This document shows, piece after piece, positions 6,755 to 12,783 of a DNA stretch of 12,783 nucleotides. Source of the DNA: DATILI01 sp035476635 (GTDB taxonomy: Bacteria; Pseudomonadota; Gammaproteobacteria; Burkholderiales; Burkholderiaceae_C). The stretch spans positions 1-12,783 of the forward strand of contig DATILI010000030.1 of NCBI GenBank assembly GCA_035476635.1, written 5' to 3'. Position 1 is the stretch's first letter, and each line of letters opens with the position of its first letter. The notes under the pieces were generated by a model. That model was not told the origin of the DNA, made no database searches, and saw only the letters and a program-made list of their open reading frames with translations. The position numbers and the translations under genes are program-made.

Positions 6755-9706
6755 TCAGCCCAGGTGCTTGCCGACGATCCCCGCGATCTCGAACATCGTC
6801 ACCTGCGGCTTGCCGAATACAGGCAGCAGCTTCGCGTCGGCGTTGATGGAGCGCTTGTCCTTGGCGTCCTGCAGGCCGTTGGCCTTGATGTAGTCCCACA
6901 GCTTCTTGATGACTTCGGTGCGGGCCACGGGCTCGGCGCCGATCACCGCGGCAAGTGCCTGGCTCGGTGCCAGACCTGCGCCCGGCTTGCGCGGTGTTTT
7001 GGCCGCGGCCTTTTTGGCAGCGGGCACTTTCTTGGCCGGTGCCGCTTTGCCTGCCGCGGTCTTCTTGGCGGCGTACTTCGCCGCGGGTTCGCGCGCGGTG
7101 CCTGCGCCGGCAGCCGTCTTGCGCGGCGGGAACTTGGAGGCGCGGGGCTCGAATTCGAACGTGACCTTGCCTTCGTCCTTGTTCCAGGCCAGGAAGGCCT
7201 TGAAAGCCCGGCGCGTGCGCATGCTCACGAACTTGTCGAGCAGGTCGGTCTTGCCGGTGGCAAGCAGCTTTGCCACCTGCTCACGTGCCACGGGCTGCTG
7301 CAGGATGATCTTGCCGCTCTTGAAGTCGCAGCTCGGCGTGGCCTGGGCTTGGGTGGGCACGGATTTCTCGCAGACGTAGTTGCTGCCCCACTCGAACACG
7401 CGGCCGCCGCACTTGGGGCAAAGACCCAGTGACTCCTGGTCGGAGAAGTCGACGATCTCGCCGGTTTCCTCGCCGTTCTTGTCATCGCCGAAGTCGAATT
7501 CGAGCTTCCAGTTCTTCTCTTCTTCGTTGTACTTCAGCGCGATCTCCGCGGTGAACGGCCAGCCGGCCTTGGAGCGGAAACCTTCGAGCGGGCCGATCTT
7601 CTTGTCGCGCAGGAACTGCTCGACTTCGGCGGGTTCGAAGGTGCGGCCAGCCGGCGATTTGCCGAAGGAGAAGCCGCAGGCGTCGTCGCCCGTGCCTTTC
7701 TTGCCGGTGCAGGAATAGCGGCGGTAGTTTTCCTTCACGATGCCGCCGCAGTTCGGGCATGGCGCAGACAGCGTGGCGTAGTCGCCGGGGATCGTGTCGC
7801 GGTCGTATTCCTTGGCCTTCTTGACGATGTGCTCCGTCATCTCGGCGATCTCGCGCATGAAGGCGTCGCGGCTCAGCTTGCCGTGCTCCATCTGCGCCAG
7901 CTTGTATTCCCACTCGCCAGTGAGCTCGGGCTTGGAGAGTTCCTCCACGCCCAGGCCGCGCAGCAAGGTCATCAACTGGAACGCCTTGGCCGTGGGGATG
8001 AGTTCGCGGCCGTCGCGCAGCATGTACTTTTCGTTGATCAAGCCTTCGATGGTGGCCGCGCGCGTGGCCGGCGTGCCCAGGCCCTTTTCCTGCATGGCTT
8101 CGCGCAGTTCGTCGTCTTCCACCAGCTTGCCCGCGCCCTCCATGGCGCCCAGCAAGGTGGCTTCGGAGTAGCGTGCGGGCGGCCGCGTCTTCAGGCCCTT
8201 GGGCTCGACCGATTCGGTGCGCACCATTTCGCCGGGCTTCACGGGGATCAGGTTCTGGCCCTTGTCGCCCTCCTTGGCATCGGCCACTTCGTCGGCTGCT
8301 TCCTTGCCGTAGATGGCGAGCCAACCCGGCTTGACCAGCACCTTGCCTTCGGTCTTGAAGCTGTGGCCGCCAGCCGCTTGCGCCACCGTGCTGATGCGGG
8401 TGGTGACCATGTATTCGGCACTGGGGAAGAACACCGCCATGAAGCGGCGCACCACCAGGTCGTACACCTTCTGCTCGGCTTCGGACAGGCCGCTGGGCGC
8501 CTGCAAGGTCGGGATGATGGCGAAGTGGTCGCTGACCTTGGCGTTGTCGAAGACGCGCTTGGAGGGCTTGATGTAGTTGCCGTCCAGCGCCTGCTTCGCA
8601 AACGGCGCGAGGTGCCGCATGCCGCTGTTGGTGAGCATGCCGAAGGTGTCTTTCACCACCGGCAGATAGTCTTCCGGCAGGTGCCGCGAATCGGTACGTG
8701 GGTAGGTCAGGGCCTTGTGGCGCTCGTACAGGCTTTGCGCCAGCGCCAGCGTGGTCTTGGCCGAGTAGCCAAACTTGCCGTTGGCCTCGCGCTGCAGCGA
8801 GGTCAAATCGAACAGGCCGGGTGAGGCCTGCGAGGTCGGCTTGGACTCTTCGGTGACGCTGGCGGACTTGCCGCGCACGGCGTCGGCAATGGCCTGCGCC
8901 TCGGGCTGCGACCAGACGCGATCGGCACGCTTTTCCGCGTCGTCGGCATCCTTCTTCCATTTGGGGTCGAACCACTTGGCGCTGTATTCGCCGGCCTCGG
9001 CGCCGAAGGTGGCGTGGATTTCCCAGTAGTCGCGCGAGATGAACTTGCGGATCTGTTCTTCGCGCTCGACCACCACGGCCAGGGTCGGTGTCTGCACGCG
9101 GCCCACGGTGGTGAGAAAGAAGCCGCCGTCGCGCGAGTTGAACGCCGTCATCGCGCGCGTGCCGTTGATGCCGACCAGCCAGTCGGCTTCGGACCGGCTG
9201 CGCGCGGCGTGGGCCAGACCCTGCATCTGCTTTTCGCTGCGCAGCGAGGTGAAGCCGTCGCGAATCGCCTGCGGCGTCATCGATTGCAGCCACAGGCGCT
9301 TGACCGGCTTGTTCAGCGGGCTCTTGCCGCCCGCGTATTGCTCGATCAAGCGGAAGATGAGCTCGCCCTCGCGGCCCGCGTCGCAGGCGTTGATGAGTTC
9401 GGTCACGTCCTTGCGCTTGGCCTGCTTGACCACGGCGTTGAGCCGGGTCTTGGTCTTGTCCACCGGCTTCAAATCGAAGTGCGGCGGAATCACCGGCAAG
9501 TTGGCAAAGCTCCATTTGCCGCGCTTGACGTCGAACTCTTCCGGGGCCTGGATTTCCACCAGGTGGCCCACGGCACTGGTCACGACGTATTTGTCGTTCT
9601 CGAAGTGATCGTCATGTTTGTCGAACTTGCCGGCCACCGGCGTGAGCGCACGCACGATGTCTTGCGCCACAGAGGGCTTCTCGGCAATCACCAGGGTTTT
9701 CGTCAT
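6755..9706 (-). CDS. topB: DNA topoisomerase III (type IA) with C-terminal zinc fingers, H1-like linker and SWIB domain
   Basis: The 983-aa product is about 330 residues longer than E. coli TopB (653 aa). The Toprim domain has E9 (VIAEKPSVA) and the D109-x3-E113 motif in DAGREGELI. The strand-passage body has catalytic Tyr335 in LTYPRTDSRHLP and GLGTPATRA at 543-550. Two C4 zinc-binding units follow: C650/C653/C666/C677 and C763/C766/C779/C793. Residues about 863-910 are a Lys/Ala/Pro-rich, histone-H1-like linker (AAKK and PAKK repeats). Residues about 911-983 form a SWIB/MDM2-type domain (APSQALAAVIG, IKKLWDYIKANGLQDAKDKR, MFEIAGIVGKHL). Type IA enzymes relax negative supercoils and decatenate DNA through a 5'-phosphotyrosine link; TopB mainly resolves replication and recombination intermediates. 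The ATG at 9706 overlaps the TlpA-like gene's stop (ATGA), and the AraC gene follows 4 nt after its stop. Confidence 0.97.
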   Translation of the reverse strand: MTKTLVIAEKPSVAQDIVRALTPVAGKFDKHDDHFENDKYVVTSAVGHLVEIQAPEEFDVKRGKWSFANLPVIPPHFDLKPVDKTKTRLNAVVKQAKRKDVTELINACDAGREGELIFRLIEQYAGGKSPLNKPVKRLWLQSMTPQAIRDGFTSLRSEKQMQGLAHAARSRSEADWLVGINGTRAMTAFNSRDGGFFLTTVGRVQTPTLAVVVEREEQIRKFISRDYWEIHATFGAEAGEYSAKWFDPKWKKDADDAEKRADRVWSQPEAQAIADAVRGKSASVTEESKPTSQASPGLFDLTSLQREANGKFGYSAKTTLALAQSLYERHKALTYPRTDSRHLPEDYLPVVKDTFGMLTNSGMRHLAPFAKQALDGNYIKPSKRVFDNAKVSDHFAIIPTLQAPSGLSEAEQKVYDLVVRRFMAVFFPSAEYMVTTRISTVAQAAGGHSFKTEGKVLVKPGWLAIYGKEAADEVADAKEGDKGQNLIPVKPGEMVRTESVEPKGLKTRPPARYSEATLLGAMEGAGKLVEDDELREAMQEKGLGTPATRAATIEGLINEKYMLRDGRELIPTAKAFQLMTLLRGLGVEELSKPELTGEWEYKLAQMEHGKLSRDAFMREIAEMTEHIVKKAKEYDRDTIPGDYATLSAPCPNCGGIVKENYRRYSCTGKKGTGDDACGFSFGKSPAGRTFEPAEVEQFLRDKKIGPLEGFRSKAGWPFTAEIALKYNEEEKNWKLEFDFGDDKNGEETGEIVDFSDQESLGLCPKCGGRVFEWGSNYVCEKSVPTQAQATPSCDFKSGKIILQQPVAREQVAKLLATGKTDLLDKFVSMRTRRAFKAFLAWNKDEGKVTFEFEPRASKFPPRKTAAGAGTAREPAAKYAAKKTAAGKAAPAKKVPAAKKAAAKTPRKPGAGLAPSQALAAVIGAEPVARTEVIKKLWDYIKANGLQDAKDKRSINADAKLLPVFGKPQVTMFEIAGIVGKHLG

Positions 9707-10227
9707 AAATACTTCGCCAATCCTTCTATGTCTTCGGGGAACATCTCCCCGGCCTCCGCAAATACCGTCTTGCCGCCACGCCCCCGCACCACGGTGACCG
9801 GCAAACCCTTGGGTTTGGGCAGCACTTTAGCTACTTCCGATGTCAGCATGCCAGCGGGGAAGGTGTAACTTTTTTGCTGCATGTAGCGCACCGCTGCTTC
9901 GCGGGTGCGGTCGGTCGATAGTGCCAGCACCTGCAAGCCGCGCTCGCGCTGGGTCTGCCACAGCTTCTCGATGTGGGGGCTTTGCACGGCGCAAAACGGG
10001 CACCAGCTGGCCCACCAATACACCAGCAGCACCTTGCCCTCGGCCCGCGCTGGCTCGAACACCGTGCCATCGAGCAAGGGGACCCGGGTCAAGGCCAGCG
10101 GTGCGTCGATACGCGGCAGCGGCGGCGCCTTGGCCTCCAGCGATAGTGCCACAGCGGGCTGCGACCATGCGGCGGCCGGCCCGAACGGGGCCAGGGCAGC
10201 AATCAGGTCGCGGCGTGACAGAGGCAT
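9703..10227 (-). CDS. TlpA/thioredoxin-like disulfide oxidoreductase with Tat signal
   Basis: The ATG at 10227-10225 is chosen because AGGA (complement of 10233-10236) lies just upstream and translation then opens with a signal sequence, MPLSRRDLIAALAPFGPAAAW. A longer in-frame start at 10281 would translate the alternating purine-pyrimidine tract and is rejected. The 174-aa product has twin arginines (SRRDL, residues 4-8), suggesting Tat export to the periplasm, then a thioredoxin fold with YWWASWCPFC (active-site Cys76 and Cys79), LALSTD near 101-106 and the cis-proline motif GLPVTVV (Pro153). The family catalyses thiol-disulfide exchange, for instance in cytochrome c maturation or protection of exported thiols; the partner is not evident. 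CPFC is a less common active-site dipeptide. Its stop overlaps the start of topB, so the two are translationally coupled despite unrelated functions. Confidence 0.9.
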   Translation of the reverse strand: MPLSRRDLIAALAPFGPAAAWSQPAVALSLEAKAPPLPRIDAPLALTRVPLLDGTVFEPARAEGKVLLVYWWASWCPFCAVQSPHIEKLWQTQRERGLQVLALSTDRTREAAVRYMQQKSYTFPAGMLTSEVAKVLPKPKGLPVTVVRGRGGKTVFAEAGEMFPEDIEGLAKYL

Positions 10228-10315
10228 GTTTTTCCTAATTACAATCGGCGGCTTCCCACGCGCGTACGCGTACGCGCGCACATGTGCCTATATTTAACTT
10301 ACCAGAGTTTTGAAC
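10228..10315. promoter_or_regulatory. Divergent intergenic region with weak candidate promoters
   Basis: This 88-bp gap separates the leftward TlpA-topB operon from the rightward SET-birA operon, so both need promoters here. On the + strand, TACAAT (10240-10245) sits 19 nt after GTGACA (10215-10220), a suboptimal pair that overlaps the 5' end of the TlpA-like gene. A TATATT (10289-10294) is a second possible -10 for the + strand. On the - strand, TATAGG (complement of 10287-10292) could act as a -10 for the TlpA-like gene. None is convincing alone; the AT-rich patch at 10289-10300 next to the alternating tract is the most promoter-like sequence. Confidence 0.35.
10258..10287. repeat. 30-nt perfect alternating purine-pyrimidine tract containing a 20-bp palindrome
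   Basis: Every step from A10258 to C10287 alternates purine and pyrimidine (ACGCGCGTACGC... to ...CACATGTGC). Inside it, 10259-10278 (CGCGCGTACGCGTACGCGCG) is its own reverse complement. Alternating CG/CA-TG runs of this length are the classical sequence type that converts to left-handed Z-DNA under negative supercoiling, and the palindrome could extrude a cruciform. It lies between two divergent genes, one leading into a topoisomerase operon. Structure formation in vivo is an inference. Confidence 0.75.
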
Positions 10316-10810
10316 GTGCCTCAAAGTCCCTCCTCGAAAACCGCTTCCACCATGGGTCGTCGCATCCAGACGCGCCGCTCCGGCGTGCATGGCAAGGGCG
10401 TGTTCGCGACCCAGGACATCGCCGAGGGCGAGATCATCGTGGAATACGTGGGCGAGGTCATCAGCTGGAAGGCAGCGCAGGAGCGCCACCCGCACGACCC
10501 CAAGGATCCCAATCACACGTTCTATTTCCATGTGGACGAAAAGCGCGTGATCGATGCCAAATATGGCGGCAATTCCTCGCGCTGGATCAATCATTCCTGT
10601 GACCCGAACTGCGAGGCCGACGAAGACGAGGGCCGTGTGTTTATCAAGGCCCTGCGCAACATCGACGCCGGCGAAGAGCTGAACTACGACTACGGCCTGA
10701 TCATCGACGAGCGCTACACGCCCAAGCTCAAGGCCGAGTACCCGTGCTGGTGCAACGCCAAGAGTTGCCGCGGCACCTTGCTGGCGCCCAAGCGGCGGCG
10801 CCAGGGCTAG
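10316..10810 (+). CDS. SET-domain protein with post-SET cysteine cluster (putative protein lysine methyltransferase)
   Basis: Start: GTG 10316 (product MPQSPSSKTAST...) is preferred; TTG 10310 and ATG 10352 are in-frame alternatives, and the Shine-Dalgarno is weak (AGAG, 10304-10307). The 164-aa product is a compact SET protein. HGKGVFA (25-31) is the N-terminal SAM-contacting loop. RWINHSCDPNCE (89-100) carries the conserved Asn92-His93 pair and Cys95. GEELNYDYG (119-127) supplies the catalytic-type tyrosine (Tyr126). CWCNAKSCRG (144-153) is a CxCx4C post-SET motif that, with Cys95, would bind zinc in eukaryotic histone methyltransferases. All signature residues are intact, so SAM-dependent lysine methylation is likely; the substrate is unknown. 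It ends in a basic tail (PKRRRQG) that could contact nucleic acid. It is first in the SET-birA-SPOR run, 18 nt before birA. Confidence 0.9.
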   Translation: MPQSPSSKTASTMGRRIQTRRSGVHGKGVFATQDIAEGEIIVEYVGEVISWKAAQERHPHDPKDPNHTFYFHVDEKRVIDAKYGGNSSRWINHSCDPNCEADEDEGRVFIKALRNIDAGEELNYDYGLIIDERYTPKLKAEYPCWCNAKSCRGTLLAPKRRRQG

Positions 10811-10828
10811 AACCGCACGCACGCCATC

Positions 10829-11605
10829 ATGGTCCAGTGGCCGGCAGAATCGATCTGGGAGGCGGTGGCGCCCACGCTGGCGGAATTCACCGTCGAGGTG
10901 CTGCCGCAGATCGATTCGACCAATTCCGAGCTGATGCGCCGCGCGCGCGCCGGCCGCCTGGAGCCCACCCTGCTGGTGGCCGAGCAGCAAACCGCCGGGC
11001 GCGGCCGGCTTGGGCGGGATTGGCACAGCCAGATCGGCGCCTCCCTTACTTTTTCGCTGGGCCTTTCTCTGGCGCCGGCGGATTGGTCGGGCTTGTCCCT
11101 TGCGGTGGGGGTGAGCCTGGCGGAAAGCCTGCATCCGGACGTGCGGCTGAAGTGGCCCAACGATCTCTGGCTGGCGGACCGCAAGCTGGCCGGCATCCTG
11201 ATCGAGACGGCCAGCTTTGCCAACCCGATGGACAACCAGCGCTATGCCGTGATCGGCGTCGGCATCAACATTGCGCCACGCGACGCCGCGGGCCTTGCCA
11301 CGCCACCGGCCTGGCTGCAGGAGTTGCTGCCCGCCGTCAGTGCGCCGCAGGCGCTGCTGCAGGTGGCGGCGCCGCTGGTGCGCACGGCGCAGGCCTTCGA
11401 GTCCATGGGCTTCGCGCCGTTCCAGGCCCGTTTCAGCGCACGCGATGCGCTGCGCGACCGCGCCGTCGTCTTGAGCGACGGGACCGCCGGCACAGCGCAT
11501 GGCGTCAGTGAGGCGGGCGCCCTGCTGGTGCATACTGCCAGCGGCATGAAATCCATCACCAGCTCTGAAGTCAGCGTCCGCCCCGCCGCGGGCGGGCGCG
11601 CCTGA
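10829..11605 (+). CDS. birA: Biotin--[acetyl-CoA-carboxylase] ligase, monofunctional (no HTH)
   Basis: The 258-aa product makes biotinyl-AMP and transfers biotin to the acceptor lysine of biotin-dependent carboxylases such as the AccB subunit, in the cytoplasm. Class signatures are in order: DSTN (29-32), TAGRGRLGRDW (55-65, adenylate-binding loop), KWPNDLW (108-114), KLAGILIE (119-126, with Lys119) and GVGINI (143-148), followed by the small C-terminal beta domain. E. coli BirA (about 320 aa) has an extra N-terminal DNA-binding HTH; this protein starts directly at the catalytic domain, so it should not repress biotin synthesis genes. ATG 10829 is 18 nt after the SET stop, without an obvious Shine-Dalgarno, which suggests operon translation. 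The SPOR-like gene starts 5 nt after its stop. Confidence 0.96.
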   Translation: MVQWPAESIWEAVAPTLAEFTVEVLPQIDSTNSELMRRARAGRLEPTLLVAEQQTAGRGRLGRDWHSQIGASLTFSLGLSLAPADWSGLSLAVGVSLAESLHPDVRLKWPNDLWLADRKLAGILIETASFANPMDNQRYAVIGVGINIAPRDAAGLATPPAWLQELLPAVSAPQALLQVAAPLVRTAQAFESMGFAPFQARFSARDALRDRAVVLSDGTAGTAHGVSEAGALLVHTASGMKSITSSEVSVRPAAGGRA

Positions 11606-11610
11606 GAACC

Positions 11611-12276
11611 ATGCTGCGCTTGTTGGTCCTGCTCCTGTTGCTGGCCAACGGGGCGTACTACGCCTGGTCGCAGCGGCTGCTGGTTTCCTGGGGCCTGGGG
11701 CCGGTGCAGCAGGCGGAGCCGCAGCGCCTTGCGCAGCAGCTGCGGCCGGAGGCCGTTCGCATCCTGAGCGCCGAAGAAGATCGTCGCAGCGCGGCAGCAG
11801 CGAGCGTGGCCGCCGCCAAGGGCCCGGAGTGCCTGCAGGCCGGCAATTTCGACGACAGCCAAGGGGTCGCGCTTGGCGAAGCCTTGAGCAAGGCCGCATT
11901 GCCCGCGGGCAGTTGGAGCGTGGAGAGCGTGGTGCAGCCGGCGCGCTGGATTGTCTACATGGGCAAGTACGCCGATGTGGAAATGCTGGCAAAGAAGAAG
12001 GCCGAATTGCGCCAGCGCAACGTGTCGTTCGAAACCCTGGCCAACCCTGCCCTGGAGCCTGGATTGTCGCTGGGCGGGTTTGAAACCCAGGCGGAAGCCG
12101 CGCGACAGCTGGACGTTCTGTCGGAGCGTGGCGTGCGCACCGCGCGTGTCATGCAGGAGCGCCCGGAAGTGCGCACCAAGCGGCTGGTGCTGCCGGCAGT
12201 GGATGACGCGCTGCGCCCCCGGCTGGAAGAGATCAAGCCCCTGTTGTCGGGCAAGGCCTTGCGCGCCTGTATTTGA
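11611..12276 (+). CDS. Membrane-anchored SPOR-domain-like protein
   Basis: The 221-aa product begins with a hydrophobic N-terminal anchor (MLRLLVLLLLLANGAYYAW, 1-19), which is a signal anchor or uncleaved signal. A variable Gln/Ala-rich spacer to about residue 70 follows, then a segment from about 112 to 180 (WIVYMGKYADVEMLAKKKAELRQRNV, GLSLGGFETQAEAARQLDVL, RGVRTARVM). Its spacing fits the SPOR fold: strand with gly/tyr, helix, strand, 'lsLG.F.....A......L...G......'. SPOR domains bind denuded peptidoglycan glycans, often at the division septum, so an envelope or cell-division role is plausible but not proven. Cys74 and Cys220 flank the domain and could pair in the periplasm. It starts 5 nt after birA, with a weak Shine-Dalgarno, so it is part of the same operon. 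Confidence 0.8.
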   Translation: MLRLLVLLLLLANGAYYAWSQRLLVSWGLGPVQQAEPQRLAQQLRPEAVRILSAEEDRRSAAAASVAAAKGPECLQAGNFDDSQGVALGEALSKAALPAGSWSVESVVQPARWIVYMGKYADVEMLAKKKAELRQRNVSFETLANPALEPGLSLGGFETQAEAARQLDVLSERGVRTARVMQERPEVRTKRLVLPAVDDALRPRLEEIKPLLSGKALRACI

Positions 12277-12310
12277 ATCAGCAACCCCGAACCAAACCTG
12301 AAATCCATCC

Positions 12311-12783
12311 ATGACGATCAAGCTCTACTTTGCCCCCGGCGCCTGCTCTTTCGTGCCGCACACCTTGCTCGAAGCCAGCGGCGAGCCTTTTGAGGCGGTG
12401 ATGGTGAAAATCCACAAGGGCGAGAACCACGGCCCGGAGTACCAGGCGATCAACCCGCGCAGCCAGGTGCCGGCGCTGGCGGTGGGCGACAAGGTCATCA
12501 CGCAGATCGTCGCCATCGTGAGCTACCTGAACGACCGGTTTCCGGGCGCTGGCTACCTGCCCGTGGAGCCGCTGGCGCGCGCCAAGGTGCTGGAGACGCT
12601 GGCATGGATGAACAACACGGTGCATCCCACGTTCACCCACATCTTCATGCCGCACAAGTTCAGCGGCGATGCGCAAGCGCACGCTGAACTCAAGACGTTC
12701 AACACGCAACTCTTTCGCGGCATGCTGCAGGAGCTGGAAGCGATGGCGTGCGCGGCCTTTGCCGAGGGCAGGCAATACCTTGG
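12311..12783 (+). CDS. Glutathione S-transferase family protein, 3' end beyond the window
   Basis: The ATG at 12311 opens a frame that is still open at the right edge (157 full codons). The product begins MTIKLYFAPGACSFVPHTLL, the N-terminal thioredoxin-fold strand and helix of bacterial (Beta-like) glutathione S-transferases, with Cys12 at the place of the Beta-class cysteine. The glutathione-binding cis-proline motif SQVPAL is at residues 51-56, followed by the 'AIVSYLNDRFPG' helix and the start of the all-helical C-terminal domain. Beta-class relatives usually show a 'TEG/ES' pair before the AI-x-x-YL helix; here it reads TQIVAI. About 45-50 residues are missing, if it has the usual length of about 205. 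It would conjugate or reduce electrophiles with glutathione; the substrate is unknown. It lies 34 nt after the SPOR gene, with no clear Shine-Dalgarno or terminator between, so co-transcription is possible. Confidence 0.88.
   Translation, partial: MTIKLYFAPGACSFVPHTLLEASGEPFEAVMVKIHKGENHGPEYQAINPRSQVPALAVGDKVITQIVAIVSYLNDRFPGAGYLPVEPLARAKVLETLAWMNNTVHPTFTHIFMPHKFSGDAQAHAELKTFNTQLFRGMLQELEAMACAAFAEGRQYL

Noticed and set aside
9360..9386. Apparent loss of the second Asp in the TopB Toprim motif (DAGREGE instead of DxDREG)
   Set aside because: DAGREGELI is, as far as I recall, a normal variant in Bacillus-type TopB enzymes, so I do not treat it as a defect.
7482..9515. A 677-codon minus-strand open frame, and several long + frames (7829-8824, 9014-9868) within topB
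   Set aside because: They are shadows of topB in high-GC DNA; their translations are Arg/Gly/Ala/His-rich and show no domain, while topB has intact motifs throughout.
10228..10281. N-terminal extension (MRAYAYARGK...) of the TlpA-like protein
   Set aside because: It merely translates the alternating purine-pyrimidine tract and would place the Tat signal internally; a good start with AGGA exists at 10227.
10235..11992. A 585-codon minus-strand open frame opposite SET, birA and the SPOR-like gene
   Set aside because: It is antisense to three well-supported genes, spans their boundaries, and has a low-complexity translation.
1..12783. tRNA, rRNA, CRISPR array, insertion sequence or prophage genes
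   Set aside because: I found no repeat-spacer pattern, no transposase or integrase motif, no inverted-repeat pair flanking a gene, and no RNA-gene-like sequence.

Overview
The window is high-GC DNA with dense coding, GTG/TTG starts and short gene gaps. Its protein types (YbhB-like PEBP, topoisomerase III with a C-terminal SWIB domain, SET-domain protein, monofunctional BirA followed by a SPOR-like protein, bacterial GST) suggest a betaproteobacterium of the Burkholderiales, most likely Comamonadaceae. This placement rests on recognised protein families only. I see no mobile element, CRISPR array, tRNA or rRNA, and the window reads as ordinary chromosome.

Layout: (1) The 3' part of an MDR-superfamily (zinc-type) dehydrogenase runs + from the left edge to 997. 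(2) A two-gene signalling operon follows on the + strand. It has its own sigma70-like promoter at 1004-1032, a membrane dCache-HAMP-GAF-HisKA-HATPase-REC hybrid kinase (about 1095-4136), and an ATGA-overlapping soluble REC-HisKA-HATPase kinase (4133-5293). The last codons of the second kinase lie in a short REP-like palindrome. (3) A convergent minus-strand block is read right to left. It holds a Tat-exported TlpA/thioredoxin-like protein (10227-9703), topoisomerase III (9706-6755, ATGA overlap), an AraC-family regulator (6750-5962, 4-nt gap) and a periplasmic YbhB/YbcL (PEBP) protein (5873-5319). (4) A rightward + block holds a SET/post-SET methyltransferase-like protein (10316-10810), birA (10829-11605), a membrane-anchored SPOR-like protein (11611-12276) and the start of a glutathione S-transferase (12311 to the right edge).

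The two opposing blocks share an 88-bp divergent intergenic region. It carries a 30-nt tract of perfect purine-pyrimidine alternation with a 20-bp perfect palindrome inside, a strong candidate for Z-DNA or cruciform formation.

The most thought-provoking theme is a set of eukaryote-like chromatin parts close together. Topoisomerase III carries a histone-H1-like Lys/Ala/Pro-rich tail and a SWIB domain, and a SET protein with an intact post-SET cysteine cluster is encoded about 0.6 kb upstream of the topoisomerase start, on the opposite strand. A link in which the SET protein methylates the lysine-rich tail is my inference. The second theme is a kinase pair with two receivers and two transmitters but no output domain in view.
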